Assembly (NCBI GenBank): GCA_022819825.1
Contig: JAJEGM010000053.1
Coordinates: 129,722-193,721 of the forward strand
DNA: 64,000 nt
DNA from: Acidimicrobiia bacterium
GTDB taxonomy: Bacteria > Actinomycetota > Acidimicrobiia > Acidimicrobiales > Bin134
Direction: 5' to 3'
A program made the position numbers and the translations under genes. The notes below the pieces were generated by a model. That model saw only the letters and a program-made list of their open reading frames with translations. It ran no database searches and was not told the DNA's origin. Position 1 is the first letter of the stretch. The number at the start of each line of letters is the position of its first letter. Shown piece by piece: positions 51,108 to 60,663 of this stretch.

Positions 51108-54101
51108 CTATGCCAGTTGGCGCTCCACTAGCCGCCGGAACACACCGCCAGCGTCGTAGAGTTCTTTGAAGTCTCCAGCTTGCACGACGCGCCCCGATTG
51201 CATCACATAGATGCGGTCGGCTTGACGGATTGTGGAGAGCCGGTGCGCGATCACGATGCGGGTGGCGGCGAGGCGCTCAATGCCGGCCATAACCTGAGCC
51301 TGGCTGCGCGAGTCCAGCCAACTCGTTGCCTCGTCTAACCACACCACGCGCGGGTTGCGCGCCAGCGCCGCTGCTATGCGGATTCTCTGCGTCTGCCCAC
51401 CCGAGAACATCGAGCCTTCAGTGACCACGGTGTGAAGCTGCATCGGCATGTCGGAGATCTCATCGGCAATGTCGGCCCGACGGGCCGCGCTCCATGCGTC
51501 TTCAATGGTCAAGTCGTCGCCCATTCCGATGATGTTGTCGGAGAGGGTGCCGGGTTGCAGCGCGCCGTCCTGGGTCACCACGCCTAATTGCCGGCGCAGC
51601 GCATAGCGGTCGAGGAAGGCCACATCGCGACCGTCGTAGTACACGCTGCCTGATATCGGCGCCTCGAGTCCGAGCCCGAGGCGCATCAGAGTGCTCTTGC
51701 CGGAGCCGGAGTCGCCGACTATCGCGATGAACTCGCCCGGGCGCGCGGCGATCGACACCTCAGTGATGAGCTCCACATCTGGGTCGTAGCGGAAGCTGAC
51801 ATGGTCGAAGCGAACGTCGCCTCCGATTTCAAAAGCACTGTCGCCCCGACCTGAAGGCTCGGGGCGCTCCCGCAGCACCGGCTTGACCTGCTCGTATGCA
51901 GGCACCGCCGCCGCCACAGCCTCGAAGGAGCGGGTGAGGCTGGCCGCAGCACCGTAGAAGGTCATTGCCACGGCGTAGACGACGAGGAAGTCGCTGACCG
52001 AGAGTCGGCCGCTTCCCCGCGACAAGGCGACGCCGCACAGGACCGCGCCGATCAACGCCGGCATCGCCGCGCCCAGCGATACCAGGTGCTCGTTCATGCG
52101 GGATACCGCAATAGCCGCCAAATGGCGCTCGCGATAATGGCGAGCCCATCGGGCGAAGGCGGAGGGCTCGGCCCCGGCCCCGCGCAGCTTGCTGATCCCG
52201 CCGATGAACTGGAGCAGGTCGCTGGTGGCGCGGCGCTCCGCGGCGAAACCGCGTCGCTGCGGTCCGAACTGCCGGAACCCGACCACCGCCCCGATTGCCA
52301 CGCTCAGAACAGCCAGCGAGAGGCTCACCACCGCGAGGGTTACGTCGTACACAAAGGGGATGGCAAGCGTGGGCGCCAAGAACACAACCGCCAGAAGCGA
52401 GTTCGCCACCAGGCCCGAGATCTGGTCGCGCATCCACTGGAAGCTCGCCATGCGCGTGGCGAGATCGCCGGTGGTGAATGTCCGCAGAAAGCTCGGCGGA
52501 AGAGACAGCACACGATCCCAGGCCGCCGCGCTGACGCGGGCGGCAACACGGCCTTCGAGGCGCATCAGCGAGGTTCCCAGTAGAACCTGTAGCACCACCC
52601 CCACAACGGCAAAGCTGCCGAGCGCCACGACCACTTGAACGAGCATGCCGCCGGACGCGCTCACGAGGACCCAGTCGGTGAGCACACCGATCGCCACTGC
52701 GGGCGCCTGCATCAAGACCGCGGCAGCAATCCCGGCAATCGCGAAGCGCGCCAAATCGCCGGCAATTCCCTGACTCGCGACGCTGGCGAGGTTGAGCACT
52801 CCTGCCTGTTGCTCTTTCGGAAAGGTCGGATAGCAGAGCCAGGCCTCATCGGCCAGTTCCTGGGCCGCCTCGGCGCTTAGCCGGCGCGTCGTTCCTTTGA
52901 CGGGATCGACCATGCGATACCGGCCGGTCCAATGCGGAAGCAGGGCAACGGGCTGGCCGTCTGCGGCGCGAAAACCGAGCATGGCACCGCTGTCGCCAAG
53001 CCACCACCGGTCCTCCCGGTCAAGCCGCACCTTACGCGCTCGCACACCCGATGAGCGCAAGACCTCAGGCAGGCTGGGGGCCTCGTCGGCGGTACCCGCT
53101 CGGCGAACTGGAGACTTGAAAACGATGCCTTGCCGCTGGCCGATCAGAGCCAACGCCGACATCAGGACAGATCCGTCATTCGCGGTGTAGGCGTGCTGGC
53201 GATCGAGGAGTCGATTGAGCGCCGACGCAGCCGACTCAGCGTCGCGGCGGCGCAGCGCCTCTCGCGTGGCCTGTTCGTTGACCGCGTCGGCTTGTAGCAG
53301 CAGCCGGTTGAGCTGCTCTGCGCTCAGCACAAGCCGGTGGAAATCCTCGAGGCACTCCAGAAGACGCCCCTCGTTGGCTAGTTGAGCAGAAGTGGCGAGG
53401 CGAGTTTCACTGCGCTGGGCCAGGGCGAGCCAGGTATCGGAGTTCAATGGCACGAACCCGGAGCCATCGCGGGGCAACTCCTCGGTGCCCAGATAGGAGG
53501 GCTCGCCTCCGCTGGCAGCAATCCACATGACGGTGCCGGGGCGAGATGACACGATTTTGGCAGAGACTTCCAGAGACGTGGGCGCCGATGCTGGGTCTAT
53601 CACCAGATCTGGGCGCGGGCGCGGTTCAATCGGTTCGGCGACTGCACTCGAGACCGCTGAGATCCAAACGTCTACCTGCGAGGCCAATTCTTCGGCCAGG
53701 GCGATGTCGGCGAGAGCTGATCTTTGCATCTTTGCCAGACGGGTGCCCGGGAGTCCCTTGCCGATGGCCACCAGCGATGAGTCGTCCGCTTCGAGGCCGA
53801 AGACGAGGTGTCCGGCTTCGGCCCGTACCAAGTGCCGTGCGTTGGAGGCGAGCTTGCCGTCATGGACTTCGAACAAGAACACATCGACCGCTCCAGAGAC
53901 CACGAGGTAAACCTGCGACGGGTCATCAAGAGTGACAGGCTTGTTGGCCGCGCTCAGCACATCTTCGCTCTCGCCCAACACGACCATCGCAATCTGAGAC
54001 GTATCGCTCATCTGTGCCAGACCAGCGTCCAAATGCGGTACCTCGCCTGGTCGCCGGTGAGAGCTCTCGGCCCAATGGTGCTGCGGAGGGAGGGGGTTCA
54101 T
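51108..54101 (-). CDS. NHLM-type ABC exporter, ATP-binding/permease without peptidase
   Basis: 997 residues from ATG 54101, which overlaps the stop of the peptidase-ABC gene (ATGA); the extra upstream frame is inside that gene. The N-terminal 400 or so residues form an NHLM-family regulatory domain with a beta-roll-like part (VYLVVSGAVDVFLF) reminiscent of cyclic-nucleotide-binding folds. Then come six membrane helices and an ABC domain with Walker A GDSGSGKST, signature FSGGQTQR and Walker B VVWLDEATSWLD. Pairs with the peptidase ABC protein to form the exporter. Confidence 0.9.
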   Translation of the reverse strand: MNPLPPQHHWAESSHRRPGEVPHLDAGLAQMSDTSQIAMVVLGESEDVLSAANKPVTLDDPSQVYLVVSGAVDVFLFEVHDGKLASNARHLVRAEAGHLVFGLEADDSSLVAIGKGLPGTRLAKMQRSALADIALAEELASQVDVWISAVSSAVAEPIEPRPRPDLVIDPASAPTSLEVSAKIVSSRPGTVMWIAASGGEPSYLGTEELPRDGSGFVPLNSDTWLALAQRSETRLATSAQLANEGRLLECLEDFHRLVLSAEQLNRLLLQADAVNEQATREALRRRDAESAASALNRLLDRQHAYTANDGSVLMSALALIGQRQGIVFKSPVRRAGTADEAPSLPEVLRSSGVRARKVRLDREDRWWLGDSGAMLGFRAADGQPVALLPHWTGRYRMVDPVKGTTRRLSAEAAQELADEAWLCYPTFPKEQQAGVLNLASVASQGIAGDLARFAIAGIAAAVLMQAPAVAIGVLTDWVLVSASGGMLVQVVVALGSFAVVGVVLQVLLGTSLMRLEGRVAARVSAAAWDRVLSLPPSFLRTFTTGDLATRMASFQWMRDQISGLVANSLLAVVFLAPTLAIPFVYDVTLAVVSLSLAVLSVAIGAVVGFRQFGPQRRGFAAERRATSDLLQFIGGISKLRGAGAEPSAFARWARHYRERHLAAIAVSRMNEHLVSLGAAMPALIGAVLCGVALSRGSGRLSVSDFLVVYAVAMTFYGAAASLTRSFEAVAAAVPAYEQVKPVLRERPEPSGRGDSAFEIGGDVRFDHVSFRYDPDVELITEVSIAARPGEFIAIVGDSGSGKSTLMRLGLGLEAPISGSVYYDGRDVAFLDRYALRRQLGVVTQDGALQPGTLSDNIIGMGDDLTIEDAWSAARRADIADEISDMPMQLHTVVTEGSMFSGGQTQRIRIAAALARNPRVVWLDEATSWLDSRSQAQVMAGIERLAATRIVIAHRLSTIRQADRIYVMQSGRVVQAGDFKELYDAGGVFRRLVERQLA

Positions 54102-56281
54102 TGCGAATGCACTAACTGGGTATAGAGGCCGTTGGGATCGGCAAGCAGCATCTCGTGGCTGCCCCGTTGCGTCTCGCGGCCTCGGTCCAAGACGATGATC
54201 TCGTCGCAGTCGCGGATCGTGCTGAGCCGATGCGCGACTATCAGGCACGAGCAACCTCGGCGGCGCAGCGCATCATCTATGCGTCTTTCGGTTTCGGCGT
54301 CGAGGGTGCTGGTAGCTTCATCGAGAAGCAACACCGACGGACGGGCGACAAGGGCGCGCGCTATCTCAAGGCGCTGGCGCTGTCCCCCGCTGAAGTTGGT
54401 TCCCCCCTCTCGGACATGGGCTTCGTACCCTCCGCGCCGGCGCATGATGTCGTCATGGATCATGGCATCGCGCGCCGCTGCGACCATGTCCGACTCCGAC
54501 GCGGCGGTGTTCCACATCGTGATGTTGTCGCGCACGCTGCCGTCGAAGAGCGTTACCTGTTGGTCTACCGTGGCCACCGAGCCGACGAACACCGGGCGCG
54601 GCACTTCGTGTGCGGGGACGCCGTCGAAGAGGATCTCACCCGACCACGGCTCGAACTCGCCGCTGATCAGACGCAGCAGGGTCGACTTTCCCGAGCCGGT
54701 CGGCCCCACCACCGCGACGCGCTGGCCGGGTTCGATCGTGAGGCTGAGCCCGTCGATGAGCGGTTCGGTCCTTCCTCTATAGCCGAACCCGAGCTCGCGC
54801 ACCTCCACACGGCCCGCCAACCGCAGACGCCCATCCAAAGTCGTCACATGCTCGGTTTGCAATCTGCGCTCGGAAGCGACCGCGGGGTCCTGCTCGGCGA
54901 CCACGATGTCGCGCACTCGCTGGACATCGGCGCCGAGGAGTTTGAATTCGTCTGCATACAGCGCAAAACGCCCGACGGGGGCCAAGAAACTGCCGGCCAA
55001 GACATACGCAGCAATAAGGTGGCCGACGCTGAGGTCTCCTTCGATGACGCGCCATCCGCCCAGCCCCAGAACAACCATCGCACCGAGGGCGAGGAACAGC
55101 CCTGGCAGGGCCGCGTTCACATAAGCCAATTCGACAGCCCGCTGTCGAGCCGAGAGCTCGCGCGCTTGGTGCCCGCCCCAGCGAACGAAAAAGTCATTCT
55201 CAGAAGCAGTGGCCCGCAGCGTGTCGATCTGACGCAGGCCGGCGGTCTCGATGCCGAACAGCAGAGCCTGCTCGCGGCGCAGCAGTCGCTGGTGATCCGT
55301 GCGACGCCCGCTCACCAGCCGCGCGGCCACCATATTGACCAGCGCCACAGCCAGCACGCTGGCGGCTATCAGCGGGTCGTAAACGGCGAGCAGCGCCAGC
55401 AGCAAAACACTCGTCACCAGTTCGACCGCGAGGCCGACGAGATGGCGGCCCGCTCCATCGGCGATCTCGTCCACAAGTCCCACCCGAGTGGTGAGATCGC
55501 CCGCATAGCGGTGGGCGAAGAACTGCTTCGGCAGACGCATCAGATGCCAAAGCACCCGCTGGGCCTGGGATACGGCCACGCCCACCGAGATCCGCCGCAG
55601 CATGCGCTGCTGCAACCAGGTGAGCAGATAGATCGCAGCACCGGCCAGTGCCATAGCCGCAACCACCCAGCCGCCCCAGTCGCGGGCTTCGCCGCCCAAA
55701 ACGCTGTCAACGAAGACGCCCAGCAAAACCGGCACTCCGAGGCTGGGGACAGCCATCAGCAGTCCGGCCAGCACAACATAGGCGAGCGCGCCGCGTGTCG
55801 CCCTCAGCCACGGCCACAGCGAGCGCCATACGCTGGGACGCTCCCCCGCTGCCTCGAACGAATCAGTCGGCTCAGCCGTGAGCACCACGCCGGTATAGGC
55901 ATCCTCTAGGGTCTGACGGCTCACGCTGCGACGGCCGTTGGCCGGATCGTTCAGGTGGTAGCGGCCGTCGGAGGCGCCCTCCAATACCAGGAAATGGTTG
56001 AACTCCCAGAACAGAATGGCCGGCAGGGCAAGCTCGTCGAGTGAGTCAATGTCCTTGCGCCAGCCGCGGACGGCCAACCCGTGCTTTCTCCCAGCGCGGA
56101 CGATCCCGGCGGCGCTGGCGCCGTCGCGTCCGACGCCGCATTCGTCCCGCAACTCCTCCAGGGGAACCCAGCGTCCGAAGTGCGCCAAGATGGCGGCCAA
56201 TGAGGCTGCCCCGCACTCCGCCGCCTCGAGCTGCGGAATCAGCGGTGTGCGAAGCCTGTGGCGCGGCAACAGGGTCGGCAT
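54098..56281 (-). CDS. C39 peptidase-containing ABC exporter (PCAT, NHLM type)
   Basis: 727 residues. The N-terminal C39 peptidase has its Cys23 in EAAECGAASLAAIL, His96 in FNHFLVLEG and Asp112 in LNDPANG, so the triad is intact. Six membrane helices follow, then an ABC domain with Walker A GPTGSGKST, signature FSGGQRQR and Walker B VLLLDEATSTLD. It should cut the double-glycine leader and export the core peptide. It starts 6 bases after the HlyD-like gene and overlaps the second ABC gene. Confidence 0.95.
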   Translation of the reverse strand: MPTLLPRHRLRTPLIPQLEAAECGAASLAAILAHFGRWVPLEELRDECGVGRDGASAAGIVRAGRKHGLAVRGWRKDIDSLDELALPAILFWEFNHFLVLEGASDGRYHLNDPANGRRSVSRQTLEDAYTGVVLTAEPTDSFEAAGERPSVWRSLWPWLRATRGALAYVVLAGLLMAVPSLGVPVLLGVFVDSVLGGEARDWGGWVVAAMALAGAAIYLLTWLQQRMLRRISVGVAVSQAQRVLWHLMRLPKQFFAHRYAGDLTTRVGLVDEIADGAGRHLVGLAVELVTSVLLLALLAVYDPLIAASVLAVALVNMVAARLVSGRRTDHQRLLRREQALLFGIETAGLRQIDTLRATASENDFFVRWGGHQARELSARQRAVELAYVNAALPGLFLALGAMVVLGLGGWRVIEGDLSVGHLIAAYVLAGSFLAPVGRFALYADEFKLLGADVQRVRDIVVAEQDPAVASERRLQTEHVTTLDGRLRLAGRVEVRELGFGYRGRTEPLIDGLSLTIEPGQRVAVVGPTGSGKSTLLRLISGEFEPWSGEILFDGVPAHEVPRPVFVGSVATVDQQVTLFDGSVRDNITMWNTAASESDMVAAARDAMIHDDIMRRRGGYEAHVREGGTNFSGGQRQRLEIARALVARPSVLLLDEATSTLDAETERRIDDALRRRGCSCLIVAHRLSTIRDCDEIIVLDRGRETQRGSHEMLLADPNGLYTQLVHSQ

Positions 56282-56287
56282 GGGCGA

Positions 56288-56860
56288 CTAGCGGGGGCCG
56301 GCAGCGGCGATGAAGCGGATCGGGGCCCGTTGCCCGGTCACGATGCGCACACCGCATGTGCTGCCGTTTTGCAATGCTGCGGGGGCGTCGTCGATCAAAT
56401 CGAGCCAAACACTGTGAGTAGCACCCTCACTCCACAACGCCCGGCCGGACCAGAAACCACCCCCGTCAGCATCGCCGATCTCGACATTGCGGACCTCGGC
56501 GTGGAGCACGCCGTCCACGCCCAAAGAGGTGATGCGCGCCCTCATGCCCGGCTTGACGCTGTGCGCCTGTTGGGGACTAAGTCTGGTTAGCGCCCGCAGC
56601 TCCGGGGGCCGAGGAGCAAAGGAGTCTTCTTGGCTCACAGCTTGCACCCCGTCTCGCACCACGAATAAGCAGTCCTCTTGGAACCCTCGCTCGATCGTCC
56701 CCAGCACCGCCCAAGCAAGAACTCCCAGCAGAGCCAGACCGAGCAGTAACAAGAACAGCCACTCGTGAGGCGCCGTTATGCGCAGCGCCCCGTCAATCGG
56801 CTCAGCGCGCCCGCGCCGTGCCAAAGCCTGCTCGCGAAACAGCGGCCTGCGTTCAGCCAT
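56288..56860 (-). CDS. short HlyD-like secretion protein, NHLM type
   Basis: 190 residues from ATG 56860 (GTG 56869 also possible). Cytoplasmic N-terminus (FREQALARRGRAEPID, shared by NHLM secretion proteins), one membrane helix (WLFLLLLGLALLGVLAWAVLG), then a short extracytoplasmic domain with a barrel-like end (RITSLGVDGVLHAEVRNVEI). The long coiled coil of classical HlyD is missing, fitting a Gram-positive-type envelope. First gene of the export operon. Confidence 0.8.
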   Translation of the reverse strand: MAERRPLFREQALARRGRAEPIDGALRITAPHEWLFLLLLGLALLGVLAWAVLGTIERGFQEDCLFVVRDGVQAVSQEDSFAPRPPELRALTRLSPQQAHSVKPGMRARITSLGVDGVLHAEVRNVEIGDADGGGFWSGRALWSEGATHSVWLDLIDDAPAALQNGSTCGVRIVTGQRAPIRFIAAAGPR

Positions 56861-56910
56861 CGGGTACACACTTTACCGAAGGCGCACAGCACCTCTGGTA
56901 GATACTGCCG

Positions 56911-56958
56911 ACCCTCCAAGAGTCTGCTGACCCTCCAAGAGTCTGCTAACCCTCCAAG
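56911..56958. repeat. 19-bp tandem repeat, 2.5 copies, at a gene end
   Basis: ACCCTCCAAGAGTCTGCT plus one base is repeated at 56911-56929 and 56930-56948, with a partial third copy to 56958. The last unit overlaps the C-terminal codons and stop of the 59-residue gene, so the gene end has been multiplied downstream of its stop. Confidence 0.7.
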
Positions 56959-57125
56959 ATTGAGATTGCCTTTTCCACGGACCGGCGGGCCCGGGTTAGC
57001 TTTTTCTCTCGCTCGGGGCGGGTTGTGGCCCCTTCTTCCACGGCATCGCGCAGCACTGACATGGCCAGATCGTCGAGTTGCTCAGCGATCTGTTCGAGCT
57101 GCTCACGGATGTGCTCAGCCGTCAT
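56946..57125 (-). CDS. small helical protein downstream of glcF
   Basis: 59 residues, translated by hand: MTAEHIREQLEQIAEQLDD at the start, then a basic middle (RPEREKKLTRARR) and VEKAISILEG at the end. It is nearly all helical, with a leucine heptad pattern, and probably forms a coiled coil. ATG 57125 lies inside the last codons of glcF (11-base overlap), so it is coupled to the glycolate oxidase operon. Family not recognised. Confidence 0.65.
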   Translation of the reverse strand: MTAEHIREQLEQIAEQLDDLAMSVLRDAVEEGATTRPEREKKLTRARRSVEKAISILEG

Positions 57126-58278
57126 AGTCGATTGCCTCGTCCACGATCTCCAAGGGGTGGCGCACGATCACCCCGGCATTGGCCAAGTGAATGGTGCAGC
57201 CGGGATTGGCGCTGGCCACGATATCGGCGCCGGAGCGGTTGATGGCCTCCAGCTTGCGATCACGGATCGATGCTGCAAGTTCCGGTTGCATGGCCGCGTA
57301 GGCACCGCCCGCCCCACAGCACAGGCCCTCGTCGTCCAGAGTCACCACAGTGGCGTAGCGGGACAACACTTCCGCCACCGGCTGATGGACCCGCTGAACA
57401 TGGCGCAGATGGCAAGGGTCATGAACGGCGACGGTCAGAGTCCGCCGCTGCTCCCCTACCGATGGCAGTCGGTCAGCTTGGACCGCCAGCCATTCATGCA
57501 CGTCCACCACCCGCTCGCTGAAGGCAACGGCCTCCGGGGTGCCCAAATGCTTGCCGTACTCCTTGAGGGCGGCCCCGCAACCGGCCGAGTCCACCAGAAT
57601 CGGGGCTGAACCCTCCAATGCCTTCATCGTTCGGGCGGCCAGGGCGTGGGCATGATCTTCCAAGCCAGCATGGAGCGACAAAGCACCACAGCACGCCGCA
57701 CCTGGGCCGGGCAGGGCTACGCCGGCGCCAGCCGACTCCACTAGCCGCTTTACCGCGGCATGGGTTGATCGTTGCCAGGCGTCCATCACGCAGCCGGTGA
57801 ACAGCCATACGTCGTTGCCGGTCGCTCGAAGCCGCTCTTGCGCCAGGGGAATCTTGGGCAACCCCAGCCGCTTGGAAGGCACCAACCGGAGCCGCTGGAC
57901 CACGGCCAGCGACCGAGACAGCAGGTTCAACAGTCTGCGATGGCCGAGAACTCGGAATCCCCACCGGCGCCAGTCCACGCGCCGCCGTCGGGCCAATTCA
58001 GCTTGCGTGGCCTCCATCATCGAGCCGAAGGGCACCCCGGACGGACAGGCCGGCTCGCATCCCCGGCACTGCACACACGAATCCATCGAGGCCAAGAAGG
58101 ACTCGTCCACGGCCATCCCGTGGTCTTGCACCTGGCGCATAGCGCTGATGCGCCCTCGCGGGGAGGCCCACTCTTCGCCGGTCACCCGAAATGTCGGGCA
58201 ATGGGGCAAGCACAGCCCACACGAGACGCATGAGGCCAGTTCCTCGGTGTCGATTCCGAGCGATTGCTTCGCCGTCAT
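57115..58278 (-). CDS. glcF: glycolate oxidase iron-sulfur subunit
   Basis: 387 residues. Electron-transfer subunit of glycolate oxidase. Two 4Fe-4S motifs (CVSCGLCLPHCP and CVQCRGCEPACP) lie near the N-terminus and two CCG-type motifs (GAACCGALS, LCCGAGGAYA) later. ATG 58278 overlaps the glcE stop (ATGA). Electrons go to the quinone pool or another acceptor. Confidence 0.93.
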   Translation of the reverse strand: MTAKQSLGIDTEELASCVSCGLCLPHCPTFRVTGEEWASPRGRISAMRQVQDHGMAVDESFLASMDSCVQCRGCEPACPSGVPFGSMMEATQAELARRRRVDWRRWGFRVLGHRRLLNLLSRSLAVVQRLRLVPSKRLGLPKIPLAQERLRATGNDVWLFTGCVMDAWQRSTHAAVKRLVESAGAGVALPGPGAACCGALSLHAGLEDHAHALAARTMKALEGSAPILVDSAGCGAALKEYGKHLGTPEAVAFSERVVDVHEWLAVQADRLPSVGEQRRTLTVAVHDPCHLRHVQRVHQPVAEVLSRYATVVTLDDEGLCCGAGGAYAAMQPELAASIRDRKLEAINRSGADIVASANPGCTIHLANAGVIVRHPLEIVDEAIDYDG

Positions 58279-59186
58279 CCCGCTGCCAGCGGGTCGCGCC
58301 CGGGATTGAGCCGACCTCGGGGGTCGAACTCGGATTTCAACCGTTTGTGCAGGGTAACCACTGCCGGATCGGCGTCGGGGATCGGCCGGGGCTCAGACAC
58401 ATAGGCCATCCCGGTACCGATCTGCACCAGATAACTGCCCGTTGGCTGCCCCGCCTCCAGCGCTCCAGTCGGCACCCGATAGGCCGGCAGGGGTGGCGGT
58501 CCATCAGTGGGCTTACACCCCAGCGAGCGGGCCAGTTCAGCCTCAGACTTCACATCGGACTCGTGACCCTCCAAATGAACCCACGTAGTCTCGCCGTCCC
58601 ACAGGATGGAAGACGGCCAATACATGCTGCGGCGCAAGTTCACTGGATCGCACGGTCCCGCCAGCCATTGCTGCGCCGCCGGCCGGGGCCACGTGCGCAA
58701 TATAACTTCGCCGAGCAATCCCAGCGTACCCAGCGATCCCGCCAGCAAACGGCACAAGTCGAAGCCCGATACGTTCTTCACCGTCGGGCCGCCTGCGGTT
58801 ACTAGACGACCGTCGTCGGCTACATAGACCACCTCCAGCAGAGCGTCCCGAAGCCGCCCCCGGCCCAGAGCATGCACGTCGTCGCGGCCCACGGCCAGCA
58901 CACCGCCCACGGTGGCTCCAGGCAATACCGGCAAGTTGGCCTGTTGGCCAGCCTCGGCTAGCGCAGCGTCGAGTTCCTCTACCGGTGTACCGGCGCCCAC
59001 TCGAATGGTCATGTCGGCGGGATCAAAGCCACGCACTCCAGCCGGGGCCCGCACCAAGCGGGTCTCCTCCGGGCACTGGCCCCCAATCTCCCATTGAGTG
59101 CGCCCACCGACCACCGCCACCGGGCCATCCGTCCCCACCTCAGCAGCGAACGATTCCAGATCTGCTGGCACCTCTCGGCTAGACAC
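58275..59186 (-). CDS. glcE: glycolate oxidase FAD-binding subunit GlcE
   Basis: 303 residues. FAD-binding type-4 fold shorter than GlcD: PVAVVGGRTQWEIGG, LPGATVGGVLAVGRDD and KNVSGFDLCRLLAGSLGTLG are the pyrophosphate-binding blocks. GTG 59186 directly follows the glcD stop. It forms the GlcDEF complex with its two neighbours. Confidence 0.9.
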   Translation of the reverse strand: MSSREVPADLESFAAEVGTDGPVAVVGGRTQWEIGGQCPEETRLVRAPAGVRGFDPADMTIRVGAGTPVEELDAALAEAGQQANLPVLPGATVGGVLAVGRDDVHALGRGRLRDALLEVVYVADDGRLVTAGGPTVKNVSGFDLCRLLAGSLGTLGLLGEVILRTWPRPAAQQWLAGPCDPVNLRRSMYWPSSILWDGETTWVHLEGHESDVKSEAELARSLGCKPTDGPPPLPAYRVPTGALEAGQPTGSYLVQIGTGMAYVSEPRPIPDADPAVVTLHKRLKSEFDPRGRLNPGRDPLAAG

Positions 59187-60629
59187 TTATCCCCAAACCC
59201 CTTCAGGGATCTTGTCGAGCGCCTTCACGTCGGCGCAGCTCGCTCCGGTGGGCAGCACCTTGCCGGGGTTGGCCATCTCTTCGGGGTCGAATGCCCGCCT
59301 CAACCGCGCTTGGGCATCCAGGTCGGCCTCGCTGAACATCAGTGGCATGAAGTCCCGTTTCTCTATGCCGATGCCGTGCTCGCCCGACAGCACCCCGCCC
59401 ACGGCCAGCGATGCCTCAATGATCGCCGATCCGGCGGCATGCACCCGATCCATGATCCCCGGTTCCCGGCCGTCGTACAGCAAAAGCGGATGGAGGTTGC
59501 CGTCACCGGCATGGAACACATTCATCACCTGTAAGTCGTGCTCGTCGACGATCTCGTACACCTGGTTCATCACCTCAGCCAGCCGAGTCCGGGGAACCAC
59601 CGTGTCGTGCAGGTAGTAGTTGGGCTTGATCTGGGCAATGGCCCCAAACGCGCTCTTACGCCCCTTCCATATCAGAGCCCGCTCTTCGTCGTCGGTTGCC
59701 CGACGGACGCTTCCTTCCCGCTCAACGGCCAGCTCTGCCACTCGATCGGCCTCGGCAGCCACACCGCCGGGAAGGCCGTCTACCTCCACGATCACCACTG
59801 CGGCCGCGTCGGTGGGAAACCCGGCCCCAACGAAGTTCTCCACTGCCCAGATGATGTTCTTGTCCATCATTTCTATAGCCGCGGGCACGATGCCATCGGC
59901 GATTACCGCGCTAACGGTCTGGGCCGCCGCGTCAACCGAGTCGAAGGCCAACAGCAGGGTTTCCACCGCAGGAGGATTGCGGGTAAGCCGTACCGCAATG
60001 GCGGTTGTGATCCCAAGCATCCCCTCAGATCCCACATACGCCCCCCTCAGATCCAAGCCGGGGGTCCAGCCGTCGGCATCGCCTAGCACCACGGACTCGC
60101 CCGACATCAGCACCACTTCGGCGGCCAGCACATGGGCGCTGGTCACCCCAAGGGCCAAACAATGGGGGCCGCCCGCATTGGTGCCCACATTGCCGCCCAA
60201 AGAGCACACCTGCTGGCTTGAGGGGTCAGGAGCAAAATGCAAACCATAGGGCGCAAGAGCTCGACTGAGGTCCAGGTTGATCATGCCTGGCTGCACCCAA
60301 GCCACACGCTGGTCGGCATCCACCGACAGCAAGCGGTTCATCTTGGTGGCAACTACGACCACCGGCTCTTCCAGGGGAACCGCTCCCCCGGCCAGCCCGG
60401 TCCCTGCTCCCCGGGGTACCACCGCCCGGCCATGGCGGCGGGCGGTGTCCACGCAGCCCTGCACTTCCTCAGTGCTGATCGGGAAGCACACCGGTCCGGC
60501 TCGGCCGCCTTCGAAGATCGACGCGTCCCGACCCATGATCGAGCGCTCCAACGGGGCTACCCTCACCCGGTCGGAAGGCAGTACCCGCCGAAGGTCTCGC
60601 ATCAAGGGGTCGGCCTTTCGAAACTTCAT
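59187..60629 (-). CDS. glcD: glycolate oxidase FAD subunit GlcD
   Basis: 480 residues from ATG 60629 (ATG 60602 also possible; further upstream frame is not homologous). Oxidises glycolate to glyoxylate. FAD-binding PRGAGTGLAGGAVPLEE and SLGGNVGTNAGGPHCLALG, and the C-terminal GEHGIGIEKRDFM are characteristic. The product glyoxylate can be used by malate synthase G in this window. It starts 34 bases from the divergent ClC gene. Confidence 0.93.
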   Translation of the reverse strand: MKFRKADPLMRDLRRVLPSDRVRVAPLERSIMGRDASIFEGGRAGPVCFPISTEEVQGCVDTARRHGRAVVPRGAGTGLAGGAVPLEEPVVVVATKMNRLLSVDADQRVAWVQPGMINLDLSRALAPYGLHFAPDPSSQQVCSLGGNVGTNAGGPHCLALGVTSAHVLAAEVVLMSGESVVLGDADGWTPGLDLRGAYVGSEGMLGITTAIAVRLTRNPPAVETLLLAFDSVDAAAQTVSAVIADGIVPAAIEMMDKNIIWAVENFVGAGFPTDAAAVVIVEVDGLPGGVAAEADRVAELAVEREGSVRRATDDEERALIWKGRKSAFGAIAQIKPNYYLHDTVVPRTRLAEVMNQVYEIVDEHDLQVMNVFHAGDGNLHPLLLYDGREPGIMDRVHAAGSAIIEASLAVGGVLSGEHGIGIEKRDFMPLMFSEADLDAQARLRRAFDPEEMANPGKVLPTGASCADVKALDKIPEGVWG

Positions 60630-60663
60630 CCGCCAGTAGAATACCGGCAGTGAGTCACACAGG

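Noticed and set aside
54155-55909. 584-residue plus-strand ORF opposite the peptidase-ABC gene
   Set aside because: Antisense shadow of a gene with intact C39 and ABC motifs; high-GC codon bias leaves the opposite frame open.
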